Below are positions 1 to 8,283 of a stretch of DNA of 64,000 nt, piece by piece; the stretch's first letter is position 1; each line of letters opens with the position of its first letter. This DNA is from UBA1275 sp038124025 (GTDB lineage: Bacteria > Bacteroidota > Rhodothermia > Balneolales > Balneolaceae). The translations under genes were made by a program, and so were the position numbers. The stretch spans positions 37,906 to 101,905 of the forward strand of contig JAYPBC010000005.1 in assembly GCA_038124025.1 (NCBI GenBank). The letters run 5' to 3'. The notes under the pieces were generated by a model. That model was not told where the DNA came from. It saw nothing but the letters and a program-made list of their open reading frames with translations, and ran no database searches.

Positions 1-64
1 ATACGCGATCTCCACCAAAGAGTGCGGTTTGGCCTTTATCGCCTTGTTTGGTATAAATTTTCAT
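1..64 (-). CDS. Cob(I)alamin adenosyltransferase, PduO type (N-terminal fragment, runs off window)
   Basis: Only the first 21 codons lie in the window, starting at the ATG at 64-62 on the minus strand. The peptide begins MKIYTKQGDKGQTALFGGDR, which matches the conserved N-terminus of PduO-type ATP:cob(I)alamin adenosyltransferases (family pattern M-K-I-Y-T-K-x-G-D-K-G-x-T-x-L-x-G-G-x-R-V). These enzymes attach the 5'-deoxyadenosyl group of ATP to cob(I)alamin. The gene is divergent from the secreted protein at 188, with about 120 bp between them that should hold both promoters. The call rests on this short but very characteristic motif. Confidence 0.8.
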   Translation of the reverse strand, partial: MKIYTKQGDKGQTALFGGDRV

Positions 65-187
65 AAAAAAGTCTTGATTGAATAAGTTCTATAGTACTAA
101 AAAATTATCGGTGTTAACAATCTTGAATATATAGTATGTTTGGAACAAATAGCCTACAACTCTCAATCATAAGATCCTCTTCTAATT

Positions 188-961
188 ATGTCTTTTTTTT
201 TACTTGTTTTGTTCTTTGTTTCATCATCGTTCATGTCAACAATGGTTGAACCGGAAACCCCTAAGACACGTTCCTCTGAAGAACCAGATACGCCAGTAGA
301 ACTTATTGCGCAGATGCTCGTACGGTATGAGCAAAAATGGTACACCCATTTAACCTTTGATCAAAAGACTACTTTTTATACAGCTGATGGTCAAGTAGAA
401 AGAGTACAGTGGTGGTATGAAGCGTTGCAAGCTCCTGGGGCACTTGCCATTCATTTTGATAAAAAAAATTCTGGAAATGGCATATTATTTAAAGACGGGG
501 TGCAATATGGTTATGCTAATGGTCAGACCATTCAAGAAATGCCCAGAGTACATGATTTATTGGTGTTGGGCTTTGATATATACAAACAAGCAGCTGCTAA
601 AAGTGTGGAACAACTCAGTTCCGTTGGCTATGACATGACCAAAATATATGCCGACGAGTGGCAAGGTAAAGCGGTTTGGGTAGTTGGAGCAGATGCCCCC
701 TCGGATAGTTTGGCTCAATTTTGGATTGAGCAAGAACGGCTTTTATTTGTTCGCAGTTTAAAACCAGGCAGGGCTGGAACCATGCAGGAGGTGCAATTTA
801 ATAAGTATGAGCCTATTAAAGGCGGGTGGGTAGCTCCTGAGGTTGTGTTTAATATGAATGGACAGCGCATGCTCTATGAGGAATATTTCAACATTCAAGT
901 GCCAGCAAGGCTGGATTCGGCTATTTTTAACCCGGCTACATTTTTAGAGGCCAGCTGGTAA
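188..961 (+). CDS. LolA-like secreted protein (outer-membrane lipoprotein-sorting family fold)
   Basis: 257 aa. Residues 1-16 form a hydrophobic stretch typical of a signal peptide, then a polar segment, then a region rich in alternating beta strands: 'EQKWYTHLTFDQKTTFY', a charged turn, 'WWYEALQAPGALAIHFD'. This layout resembles LolA/outer-membrane lipoprotein-sorting proteins, which bind lipid chains in a half-open beta barrel. The identification is from overall pattern, not from a diagnostic motif. An in-frame ATG at residue 16 is an alternative start, but it would remove the signal peptide. Stands alone between a divergent cobalamin adenosyltransferase gene and the convergent yigZ remnant. 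True cargo and role are unknown. Confidence 0.5.
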   Translation: MSFFLLVLFFVSSSFMSTMVEPETPKTRSSEEPDTPVELIAQMLVRYEQKWYTHLTFDQKTTFYTADGQVERVQWWYEALQAPGALAIHFDKKNSGNGILFKDGVQYGYANGQTIQEMPRVHDLLVLGFDIYKQAAAKSVEQLSSVGYDMTKIYADEWQGKAVWVVGADAPSDSLAQFWIEQERLLFVRSLKPGRAGTMQEVQFNKYEPIKGGWVAPEVVFNMNGQRMLYEEYFNIQVPARLDSAIFNPATFLEASW

Positions 962-1020
962 GGTGTTTATGCAAACTAATTGGTAGGGTAGTTGAACGAT
1001 TGCTAGGTTCTTAAACACCG

Positions 1021-1653
1021 TTAGATGGCCGGACGTACGGCCAGATCACTCCAATGCCACCGAACCGAGCGATGTTCCCAGCTTTTAAGCTCTGCTTCGA
1101 CATCCTTGAATTCTTCCCGACTAACCTGAAAGGTGCGGCGCACCTGCATCCCGTATTCTGAGGATTCCAAAGGTAATGGCCTTTGATGCATCCATTGTTT
1201 AAGTAGATTTTCCTGATCGTATGAATTTTCTATGTGCAATAAATAGCAGGCCTGTTGAGGAATAAGCTCAGCATGACTAATAGCAAGGTCTGTGGCATCT
1301 GCATAGGCTGAAATAAGACCTGATTTCCCTAATTTTGTACCCCCATACTTGCGAATAACAACGGCCAAGCTATTCACGATTTCATGATGTTGAAGTCGAT
1401 GGAGTATTGCAAATCCAGCGGTTCCCTTTGGCTCCCCATCGTCACTTTGATGTTCCTACCAGTAATAGCCAGCTTCGAAGGGTTGCAGTAGCCTCCACGC
1501 CCAACAGTGATGAGCTGCTGTATAATAGGTCTTGCGTAACTGGTTTATGTGATTGGGGACTTCTTGTGGACTTGAAATAGGGATCAAGTGACAGTTGAAG
1601 ACTGAAGATTTTATTTTTAGCGAGGGATATGTGCATTGCTGAGGCAAGAACAT
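1021..1653 (-). pseudogene. yigZ: YigZ/IMPACT family protein, interrupted by an in-frame TAG
   Basis: Read on the minus strand from ATG 1653 to the stop at 1021, a single frame encodes a full-length (about 210 codon) YigZ/IMPACT protein broken only by TAG at 1458-1456 (codon 66). Before it lie 'LKIKSSVFNCHLIPISS' and 'AAHHCWAWRL', matching the family N-terminal motifs. After it lie 'SDDGEPKGTAG' and 'SLAVVIRKYGGTKLGKSGLI', the conserved core. Because both halves are in the same frame, one base substitution (for example CAG or GAG to TAG) or a base-call error explains it. YigZ proteins are widespread, of uncertain role, related to the translation regulator IMPACT. The downstream half could restart at ATG 1377 (118 aa), but that would lack half of the N-terminal domain. 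Confidence 0.75.
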
Positions 1654-1743
1654 AAAAAAAGCCTTTTTTACATGAAATTATGGATGAAATCTAAAGAACT
1701 TTAGCCATACAATTTATTATATTCATAGTAACCAAAGTGAAAG

Positions 1744-1764
1744 TACTTAGCCTGAGTCTAAGTA
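1744..1764. promoter_or_regulatory. Inverted repeat upstream of sdhC
   Basis: TACTTAG and CTAAGTA form a perfect 7-bp inverted repeat separated by 7 bases, 39 bp before the sdhC ATG. It could be an operator or a 5' UTR hairpin. No bound protein can be named from the sequence. Confidence 0.3.
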
Positions 1765-1803
1765 TCTATAGGAAGTACAAACTACAGTATAAAATCTATC
1801 ATC

Positions 1804-2505
1804 ATGCCAACGATTATAAAGGCGTTACAATCGCAGGTAGGCAGAAAACTAATGACGGGCATAACCGGAATAGCCTTAATGCTTTTTTTGGTTGTTCATT
1901 TAGCAGGTAATTATGCTATTTTTGCTTCTGCTGAAGCGTTTAACATTTATACCAAGAAATTAGAAAGTTTAGGAGTTCTGCTATACATAGCCGAGGCAGG
2001 TCTATTATTTTTTGTATTGTATCACTCTTATCTTGGCATCTCAATATGGTTAGGAAAGCGTAAAGCTAGAGTAGCTGGTTACGAAGTGTACAAGTCCAGA
2101 GGTGGAGCAAGTCGCCAAAATCTGGCATCGAGAAGTATGATATTATCCGGGTTAACCATATTACTCTTTCTTGTGGTGCATATATGGTCATTTAAATTTG
2201 GGGAAACTGAGATGATTATGTCTGCCGATGGGGAACCAATGAGGGATCTTCGGCAATTGGTGATTGACTCATTTACAACCTGGTACATTGCCTTAGGTTA
2301 TATTGTGGTGTTGAGTCTCATTACGCTGCATTTATTCCATGGTGCTTGGAGCGCCTTCACCTCTTTGGGAGTAACTAATAAGAATAATACTCAAGCGTTT
2401 AAGTTGGGAGCCTACATCTTTACTATTGTACTTATGTTAGGTTTCATTTTCATCCCTGTCTACATCTTTGCCACAGGTGGAACGGGCTCATTAATTGCCT
2501 ATTAA
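1804..2505 (+). CDS. sdhC: Succinate dehydrogenase/fumarate reductase cytochrome b subunit (b558 family)
   Basis: 233 aa integral membrane protein that anchors SdhA/SdhB to the inner membrane and passes electrons to menaquinone. About five membrane spans are visible (near residues 18-38, 58-82, 112-130, 160-182 and 204-227), as in the single-subunit, two-heme cytochromes of the Bacillus/Wolinella/Bacteroidetes type. Candidate heme-ligand histidines are H32 (VVHLAGN), H74, H126 (VVHIW) and H176/H179 (LHLFHGAW). First gene of sdhCAB, 16 bp before sdhA. The menaquinone genes at 58.9-62.6 kb fit a low-potential quinone partner. Whether the complex runs mainly as succinate dehydrogenase or fumarate reductase cannot be told from the sequence. 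Confidence 0.95.
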   Translation: MPTIIKALQSQVGRKLMTGITGIALMLFLVVHLAGNYAIFASAEAFNIYTKKLESLGVLLYIAEAGLLFFVLYHSYLGISIWLGKRKARVAGYEVYKSRGGASRQNLASRSMILSGLTILLFLVVHIWSFKFGETEMIMSADGEPMRDLRQLVIDSFTTWYIALGYIVVLSLITLHLFHGAWSAFTSLGVTNKNNTQAFKLGAYIFTIVLMLGFIFIPVYIFATGGTGSLIAY

Positions 2506-2521
2506 GTAAGGAGCGTTTATT

Positions 2522-4447
2522 ATGATTTCATTAGATGCAAAAATACCAGATGGACCGTTAGAACAGAAGTGGAGTCGCCACAAAAAAGAAATGAAACTAG
2601 TGGCGCCAAACAATCGTCGCAAGTATGAGGTCATCATTGTAGGGACTGGATTGGCGGGCGGTGCTGCTGCGGCAAGCATGGCAGAAATGGGCTACAAAGT
2701 GAAGAGTTTCTGTATACAGGATTCGGCACGTCGTGCTCATTCTATTGCTGCTCAAGGTGGAATTAATGCTGCCAAGAATTATCCCAATGATGGTGATAGT
2801 GTTTGGAGACTGTTCTATGATACCATCAAAGGGGGCGATTATCGCTCACGTGAGGCCAATGTTTATCGTTTGGCGGAAGTATCGAATAATATTATTGATC
2901 AGGCGGTGGCACAGGGCGTTCCTTTTGCTCGAGAGTATTCCGGCTTGTTAGCCAACCGTTCTTTCGGTGGCGCACAAGTGAGTAGAACATTTTATGCACG
3001 GGGTCAAACGGGACAGCAATTGCTCTTAGGTGCCTATCAGGCAATGATGCGTCAGGTAGAGTTAGGCGGTATAGAGTACTATACCCGACATGAAATGCTT
3101 GAGGTGGTAATTATTGAGGGTAAAGCACGAGGTATTATAACCCGAGATTTAGTCACCGGCGAAATTTGCCGGCACGAAGCCGATGCGGTAATTCTTGCCA
3201 CAGGTGGATATGGTAATGTATTTTATTTGTCTACCAATGCTAAAAATTCTAACGTAACCGCAGCTTGGAGAGCACACAAAAAGGGGGCGATGTTTGCTAA
3301 CCCTAGTTTTGTACAAGTGCACCCAACTTGTATTCCTGTGTCTGGAGACTATCAATCCAAGCTAACTCTTATGAGCGAAAGTCTGCGAAATGACGGACGC
3401 GTTTGGGTCCCTCGTAAAAAGGGAGATGATCGTCATCCAAATGATATACCGGAGGATGAACGCTTCTATTACCTTGAGGAAAAGTATCCAAGTTTTGGGA
3501 ACTTGGTTCCACGTGATGTGGCCTCTCGAAACGCCAAGATTGTCTGCGATCAGGGTTTAGGAGTGGGAGAAACGGGTTTAGCTGTTTACTTAGATTTCCG
3601 AGATGCTATTGCCCGCGATGGTAAGGATGTGATTTCGGCGAAGTATGGAAACCTATTCGATATGTATGCCAACATTGCTGGCGAGGATCCTTACTCTAGA
3701 CCGATGCGTATTTTTCCAGCTGTACATTATACGATGGGTGGCCTTTGGGTAGATTACAACTTAATGACCAATATACCAGGTCTTTTTGCTGCTGGCGAAG
3801 CAAATTTCTCGGATCATGGCGCTAATCGCCTTGGCGCCTCGGCGCTTATGCAAGGGCTATCCGACGGGTATTTTGTGCTCCCAAGTACCATAGGTAATTA
3901 CCTTGCCGATGTAAAACCAGGTACACGTTATGGCACCGATCACGAAGCTTTTGACACAGCGGCTAAGCAAGCACAAGAAACCATAGACAAACTCCTTAAC
4001 ATAAATGGTAAACGAACTATAATCGATTTCCATCGAACACTAGGACGTATTGTATGGGACAAGATTGGTATTTCTAGAACCAAGGAAGGCTTGGAAGAAG
4101 CCATTGCTGATATTCGTAGTTTACGAGAAGAGTTTTGGACCAATGTATATGTTCCAGGGGAGAAAGCTAACTACAATAAATACTTAGAATTTGCTGGCAG
4201 AGTGGCAGACTTCTTCGAATTAGCCGAGCTAATGGCCATGGATGCCTTAGATCGAGACGAATCTTGCGGATGTCACCTTCGTGAGGAATACCAAACCGAA
4301 GAAGGGGAAGCTATACGTAATGATAAGGACTTTAGCTATGTATCTGCATGGGAGTTTAAAGATCGCAATGGAGTTCTTGAAGAAGCTCTCCACAAAGAAG
4401 AGTTAAATTTTGAATTTGTTGAACTAAAGCAACGTAGTTACAAATAA
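2522..4447 (+). CDS. sdhA: Succinate dehydrogenase/fumarate reductase flavoprotein subunit
   Basis: 641 aa. N-terminal dinucleotide-binding motif at residues 38-52 (IIVGTGLAGGAAAASM). His73 in RAHSIAAQGG is the expected site of covalent FAD attachment. The substrate-domain signature HGANRLGASALMQGLSDGYF lies near residue 437. Length matches the long SdhA of Bacillus and Bacteroidetes (about 640 aa) rather than the 590 aa E. coli form. Oxidises succinate to fumarate and hands electrons to the SdhB iron-sulfur clusters. Sits between sdhC (16 bp) and sdhB (12 bp), surely one transcript. Confidence 0.97.
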   Translation: MISLDAKIPDGPLEQKWSRHKKEMKLVAPNNRRKYEVIIVGTGLAGGAAAASMAEMGYKVKSFCIQDSARRAHSIAAQGGINAAKNYPNDGDSVWRLFYDTIKGGDYRSREANVYRLAEVSNNIIDQAVAQGVPFAREYSGLLANRSFGGAQVSRTFYARGQTGQQLLLGAYQAMMRQVELGGIEYYTRHEMLEVVIIEGKARGIITRDLVTGEICRHEADAVILATGGYGNVFYLSTNAKNSNVTAAWRAHKKGAMFANPSFVQVHPTCIPVSGDYQSKLTLMSESLRNDGRVWVPRKKGDDRHPNDIPEDERFYYLEEKYPSFGNLVPRDVASRNAKIVCDQGLGVGETGLAVYLDFRDAIARDGKDVISAKYGNLFDMYANIAGEDPYSRPMRIFPAVHYTMGGLWVDYNLMTNIPGLFAAGEANFSDHGANRLGASALMQGLSDGYFVLPSTIGNYLADVKPGTRYGTDHEAFDTAAKQAQETIDKLLNINGKRTIIDFHRTLGRIVWDKIGISRTKEGLEEAIADIRSLREEFWTNVYVPGEKANYNKYLEFAGRVADFFELAELMAMDALDRDESCGCHLREEYQTEEGEAIRNDKDFSYVSAWEFKDRNGVLEEALHKEELNFEFVELKQRSYK

Positions 4448-4459
4448 GAGGATATTTTT

Positions 4460-5215
4460 ATGAGTACTAATATGACCATTCATCTACGATACTGGAGACA
4501 GAGCGGCCCTACGGCGAAGGGATATTTTGAAGATAGAACGCTTTCGACCGTAAACGAACATATGTCCTTCTTAGAAATGTTGGATGTGCTCAATGAAGAG
4601 TTGCAATTGGAAGGCAAAGTTCCTGTAGAGTTTGATTACGATTGTCGAGAGGGTATTTGTGGTTCATGTAATTTGGTGATAAACGGGCAAGCGCATGGAC
4701 CAAAAAAAGGAACAGCATGCTGTCAGCTACACATGAGAAACTACTCCGATGGAGATCATATAACTATTGAACCCCCTCGAGCATCCGCATTTCCGGTGAT
4801 CAAAGATTTAGTGGTTGATCGCTCTGCTTTTGACCGAATTATCGAAGCTGGTGGCTATGTGTCCGTTAAAACGGGTTCTGCCCAAGAAGCTAATGCGATA
4901 CCCATTCAAAAAACCGATGCCGATACCGCTTTCGATTATGCCGCGTGTATTGGTTGCGGGGCTTGTGTAGCAGCTTGTCCTAACGCCTCAGCATCGCTGT
5001 TTACCAGCGCTAAAATTTCTCATTTGTCACATCTTCCACAAGGCGATGTAGAACGCAGCAATCGTGTGGTAGCCATGGTGGAGCAGATGGAAGAAGAGGG
5101 CTTCGGTGATTGTTCAAATTTTGGTGAGTGCGAAGCAGTTTGTCCTAAAGAAATTTCTATCGCTGCTATTGCTGATATGCGTCGTGATTATACTCGAGCA
5201 GTCATCCGAGGCTAG
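4460..5215 (+). CDS. sdhB: Succinate dehydrogenase/fumarate reductase iron-sulfur subunit
   Basis: 251 aa. All three cluster sites are visible: a plant-ferredoxin type [2Fe-2S] site with C62, C67, C70 and C87; a [4Fe-4S] site CIGCGACVAACP with C163, C166, C169 and C173; and a third site with C218, C224 and C228 for [3Fe-4S]. It wires electrons from the FAD of SdhA to the heme/quinone of SdhC. Last gene of sdhCAB and convergent with ilvA, with 74 bp between their stop codons. Ends with TAG, showing that TAG is an ordinary stop here. Confidence 0.97.
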   Translation: MSTNMTIHLRYWRQSGPTAKGYFEDRTLSTVNEHMSFLEMLDVLNEELQLEGKVPVEFDYDCREGICGSCNLVINGQAHGPKKGTACCQLHMRNYSDGDHITIEPPRASAFPVIKDLVVDRSAFDRIIEAGGYVSVKTGSAQEANAIPIQKTDADTAFDYAACIGCGACVAACPNASASLFTSAKISHLSHLPQGDVERSNRVVAMVEQMEEEGFGDCSNFGECEAVCPKEISIAAIADMRRDYTRAVIRG

Positions 5216-5271
5216 ATACAAGTAAACTTTTCGATAATATGGGCAAAACGCTAGATATAAAACTACCTTAA

Positions 5272-5294
5272 CCTAAGCCTTGCAATGGTTTAGG
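5272..5294 (-). terminator. Weak hairpin at the ilvA 3' end
   Basis: CCTAAGCC and GGTTTAGG pair across a 7-base loop with one G-T pair. The hairpin overlaps the ilvA stop codon and lies between convergent sdhB and ilvA. The following minus-strand sequence is only moderately T-rich, so termination activity is uncertain. Confidence 0.3.
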
Positions 5295-6588
5295 CTATGA
5301 AACGAAATAACTTTGGATGATCATTCACGTATTCGAAGCTTAGTTGTTTCTCTTTCATACGATCTAGGAGTGGCTGAATATCCTCTTTATTTTTAAGCTC
5401 TAAGCCAATAAGTGCAGGTCCTAAATCTTTGTTCGTTTTTTTCGAATACTCAAAGTAGGTGATATCATCATCTGGACCAAGTACATCTCCCAAGAATTCA
5501 CGAAGGGCGCCGGCTCTCTGGGGGAAATCAACAATAAAATAATGCTTTAGCCCTTCGTACATAAGCGAACGTTCTTTGATTTCAGCCGTCCGCATAATGT
5601 CATTGTTACTACCACTTAGCACACAAACGACATTTTTTCCTTTAATCTGTTCTCTACAGTCGTCCAGAGCAGTAATTGATAATGCGCCAGCCGGTTCAAC
5701 TACGATGGCCTGTTCATTGTACATATTAAGAATGGTGCCGCACACCTTACCCTCTGGTACGGTAATAATGGCATCTAGAACATTAGAGCATATTTCAAAG
5801 GTGAACTTCCCAACTTTTTTAATCGCAGCCCCATCTACAAATTTGTCAATCTCATCTAAGCTCACAACCTTACCCGCTTCAATGGATTTTAGCATGGCAG
5901 GTGCACCTTCCGGTTCTACTCCAATAAGTTGGGTTTGTGGGGAATATGCTTTTATATAACTCCCAATTCCAGCCGAAAGCCCACCACCACCAACAGGAGC
6001 TAAGATGTAATCGATGGGAAAATCGGCATCTTCCCAAAGTTCTTTCCCTACCGTACCTTGACCCGCAATGATTTTAGGATGATCGAAGGGCGGAATAAAG
6101 GCTGCATTAGTCTGTTGACAAAATTCTTTGGCACGGGCAAATGCATCGTCAAATGTATCACCATCTAAGACTACCTCTACAAACTCTCGGCCAAACATAT
6201 TTACCTGTTTTACCTTTTGCTCTGGCGTGGTAACGGGCATAAATATGGTTCCTTTGATGCCCTTCTTACGACAGGCAAAGGCAACCCCTTGTGCATGATT
6301 CCCAGCACTCGCACAAACCACTCCATGTTGGGTTTCAGTCTCTGGCAGAGATTGGATCATGTTGTATGCCCCTCGAATTTTATAGGAGCGTACAACTTGA
6401 AGATCCTCTCTTTTTAGCCATATGTCGGCTTCATACTGCTCTGATAATAATTCGTTATAAATCAAAGGAGTCCGATGAGCGATGCCTTCTAGTTTACGAG
6501 CTGCATCCTCAATATCCTGTATTGTCACACTCGCAGAGGGTGTCTCGGGATGAAGTAAATCGATGTCGGATCGGTGTTGTGAACTCAA
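5290..6588 (-). CDS. ilvA: Threonine ammonia-lyase (threonine deaminase)
   Basis: 432 aa PLP enzyme making 2-oxobutanoate from threonine, the entry step to isoleucine. K70 in RSYKIRG is the expected PLP Schiff-base lysine. GGGGLSAG at about 200-207 is the phosphate-binding loop. The C-terminal ~90 residues, starting near SLMYEGLKHYFIVDFPQR, form a single ACT-like regulatory domain, so this is the short (Bacillus/Corynebacterium-like) type rather than the two-ACT E. coli form of about 514 aa. Fifth and last gene of ilvDBNCA, 13 bp after ilvC. Feedback inhibition by isoleucine is plausible but not proven. Confidence 0.95.
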   Translation of the reverse strand: MSSQHRSDIDLLHPETPSASVTIQDIEDAARKLEGIAHRTPLIYNELLSEQYEADIWLKREDLQVVRSYKIRGAYNMIQSLPETETQHGVVCASAGNHAQGVAFACRKKGIKGTIFMPVTTPEQKVKQVNMFGREFVEVVLDGDTFDDAFARAKEFCQQTNAAFIPPFDHPKIIAGQGTVGKELWEDADFPIDYILAPVGGGGLSAGIGSYIKAYSPQTQLIGVEPEGAPAMLKSIEAGKVVSLDEIDKFVDGAAIKKVGKFTFEICSNVLDAIITVPEGKVCGTILNMYNEQAIVVEPAGALSITALDDCREQIKGKNVVCVLSGSNNDIMRTAEIKERSLMYEGLKHYFIVDFPQRAGALREFLGDVLGPDDDITYFEYSKKTNKDLGPALIGLELKNKEDIQPLLDRMKEKQLSFEYVNDHPKLFRFIA

Positions 6589-6601
6589 TGATTGGAACTA
6601 A

Positions 6602-7648
6602 TTAATTATTCTCTGGTCGCAAAGTACGAACTGTTTTACCCGCTTGCCACATTTCGGAATTACGAAGCTCGGCTAACTCGATTTCTAATTTTTCTCTGTA
6701 GTCCTCTTTACTGTTGGAATCGATGGACTTTTGAGCTTCATTACCCGCAGCAACTTCCTTATAAAGGTCTTCGAAAACAGGCTTTGTAGCATCTTTGAAT
6801 TTTTTCCACCAATCTAAGGCCCCACGCTGGGCGGTAGTTGAACAATTGGCATACATCCAATCCATGCCATTTTCAGCGACCAATGGCATGAGGGACTGGG
6901 TGAGTTCCTCTACTGTTTCATTAAATGCTTCGGATGGACTGTGACCATTAGCACGAAGCACCTCATACTGAGCTGCGAAAATACCTTGTATGGCACCCAT
7001 GAGTGTTCCTCTTTCCCCCGTTAAATCAGAATAGACTTCTTTTTTAAACGTGGTTGGGAATAAATATCCTGAACCCACGCCTATGCCTAATGCCACAACG
7101 CGTTCTTTTGCGCGGCCAGTACTGTCTTGGAAGATGGCAAAGCTAGAATTTAAACCGCGCCCCTCTAGAAACATACGGCGTAGAGAGGTCCCAGAACCTT
7201 TAGGTGCAACCAGTATGACATCCACATTATCCGGAGGCACGATACCGGTTCGTTCATTGAAGGTTACTCCAAATCCATGTGAAAAGTAAAGAGCTTTTCC
7301 AGGGCTTAGATGTTCTTTAACGGTAGGCCATACTGAAATTTGGCCGGCATCGGAGAGTAAATACTGTAGAATGGTTCCCCGTTGGCATGCTTCTTCTATT
7401 TCAAAGAGTGTTTCCCCCGGAACCCATCCATCAGCTACGGCCTTATCCCAAGTTTTTGATCCCTTTCGCTGACCAACGATTACATTAAATCCGTTGTCTT
7501 TTAAATTAAGTGCCTGTCCTGGACCTTGGACTCCATAACCAAGAATAGCTATGGTTTCATCTTTAAGGGTTTCAATTGCTTTGGCGAGTGGGAACTCTTC
7601 TCGTGTAACCACTTCTTCTTCTACTCCGCCGAAATTTAATAATGCCAT
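6602..7648 (-). CDS. ilvC: Ketol-acid reductoisomerase
   Basis: 348 aa. Converts acetolactate/acetohydroxybutyrate to the dihydroxy acids with NAD(P)H and Mg2+. Rossmann motif GYGVQGPG at 37-44. The ending 'MWQAGKTVRTLRPENN' and the core 'MYANCSTTAQRGALDWW' closely resemble the Bacteroides-type enzyme, which differs from both the proteobacterial long form (about 490 aa) and the usual class I enzyme with GYGSQG. The stretch after the Rossmann loop, VGQRKGSKTWD, contains the residues that normally set NADPH/NADH choice. Gap of 73 bp to ilvN upstream and 13 bp to ilvA downstream. Confidence 0.95.
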   Translation of the reverse strand: MALLNFGGVEEEVVTREEFPLAKAIETLKDETIAILGYGVQGPGQALNLKDNGFNVIVGQRKGSKTWDKAVADGWVPGETLFEIEEACQRGTILQYLLSDAGQISVWPTVKEHLSPGKALYFSHGFGVTFNERTGIVPPDNVDVILVAPKGSGTSLRRMFLEGRGLNSSFAIFQDSTGRAKERVVALGIGVGSGYLFPTTFKKEVYSDLTGERGTLMGAIQGIFAAQYEVLRANGHSPSEAFNETVEELTQSLMPLVAENGMDWMYANCSTTAQRGALDWWKKFKDATKPVFEDLYKEVAAGNEAQKSIDSNSKEDYREKLEIELAELRNSEMWQAGKTVRTLRPENN

Positions 7649-7721
7649 GATTGTTTAGTAATTTAGTTAGTGAGCGATTGTGTTAATATACTGTTTTATT
7701 ATTAGCTGTACATCCTTTGTC

Positions 7722-8264
7722 TTAAAGGCTAGTGCTATTCGTGAATAGTAAGGCTTCTATATCCTTCCCAGGACCGAACTGTTGGCGTGCAACAGCAATT
7801 CTCCCGGAACGAACAAATTCTTTGATGCCGTAAGGCTCGAGTTCATCGAATAAGGCTTTAGTTTCTCGTTTATATCCTGCTTTTTCGATAACGACAAATT
7901 CACGCTCAATGGTAAGAAATCGGGCGTTATGTTCTCGTACAATACGCTCTATCTCAATTCCATTGGTTAGGGTTTCGGTCGCAATTTTATATAAAGCTAA
8001 CTCCTGTTGAACCACTTCTTTTTTCTTGTAGTAATCGGCCTTTAGTACTTCGACTTGCTTCTCAATTTGCTTGACAACCTTAATGACCTGTTCCTCGGTC
8101 TCTGTAACAGCGATAGTAAACCGATGAATACCTTCCATTTCACTCTCAGAGGTAGTAAGGCTCTCAAGGTTAATTTTTCTTTTGGTAAAAATGGTGGTTA
8201 TCCGATGAAGTAAGCCAACCTGATTTTCGGTGTAAACGGTAATGGTGAATTCTTGTTTTTCCAC
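7722..8264 (-). CDS. ilvN: Acetolactate synthase small (regulatory) subunit
   Basis: 180 aa. N-terminal ACT domain (FTITVYTENQVGLLHRITTI, residues 5-24, and the following 'KINLESLTTSESE'), then a C-terminal ACT-like/IlvH domain from about residue 85. Binds IlvB, stimulates it and usually confers valine feedback inhibition. 19 bp downstream of ilvB. Length is normal for IlvH-type subunits (160-180 aa). Confidence 0.93.
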   Translation of the reverse strand: MEKQEFTITVYTENQVGLLHRITTIFTKRKINLESLTTSESEMEGIHRFTIAVTETEEQVIKVVKQIEKQVEVLKADYYKKKEVVQQELALYKIATETLTNGIEIERIVREHNARFLTIEREFVVIEKAGYKRETKALFDELEPYGIKEFVRSGRIAVARQQFGPGKDIEALLFTNSTSL

Positions 8265-8283
8265 TTTTATGATCTCCTTATTA

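Noticed and set aside
1456..1458. Reassignment of TAG to an amino acid.
   Set aside because: TAG ends several well-defined genes here (sdhB, lysC, dapB), so it works as a normal stop.
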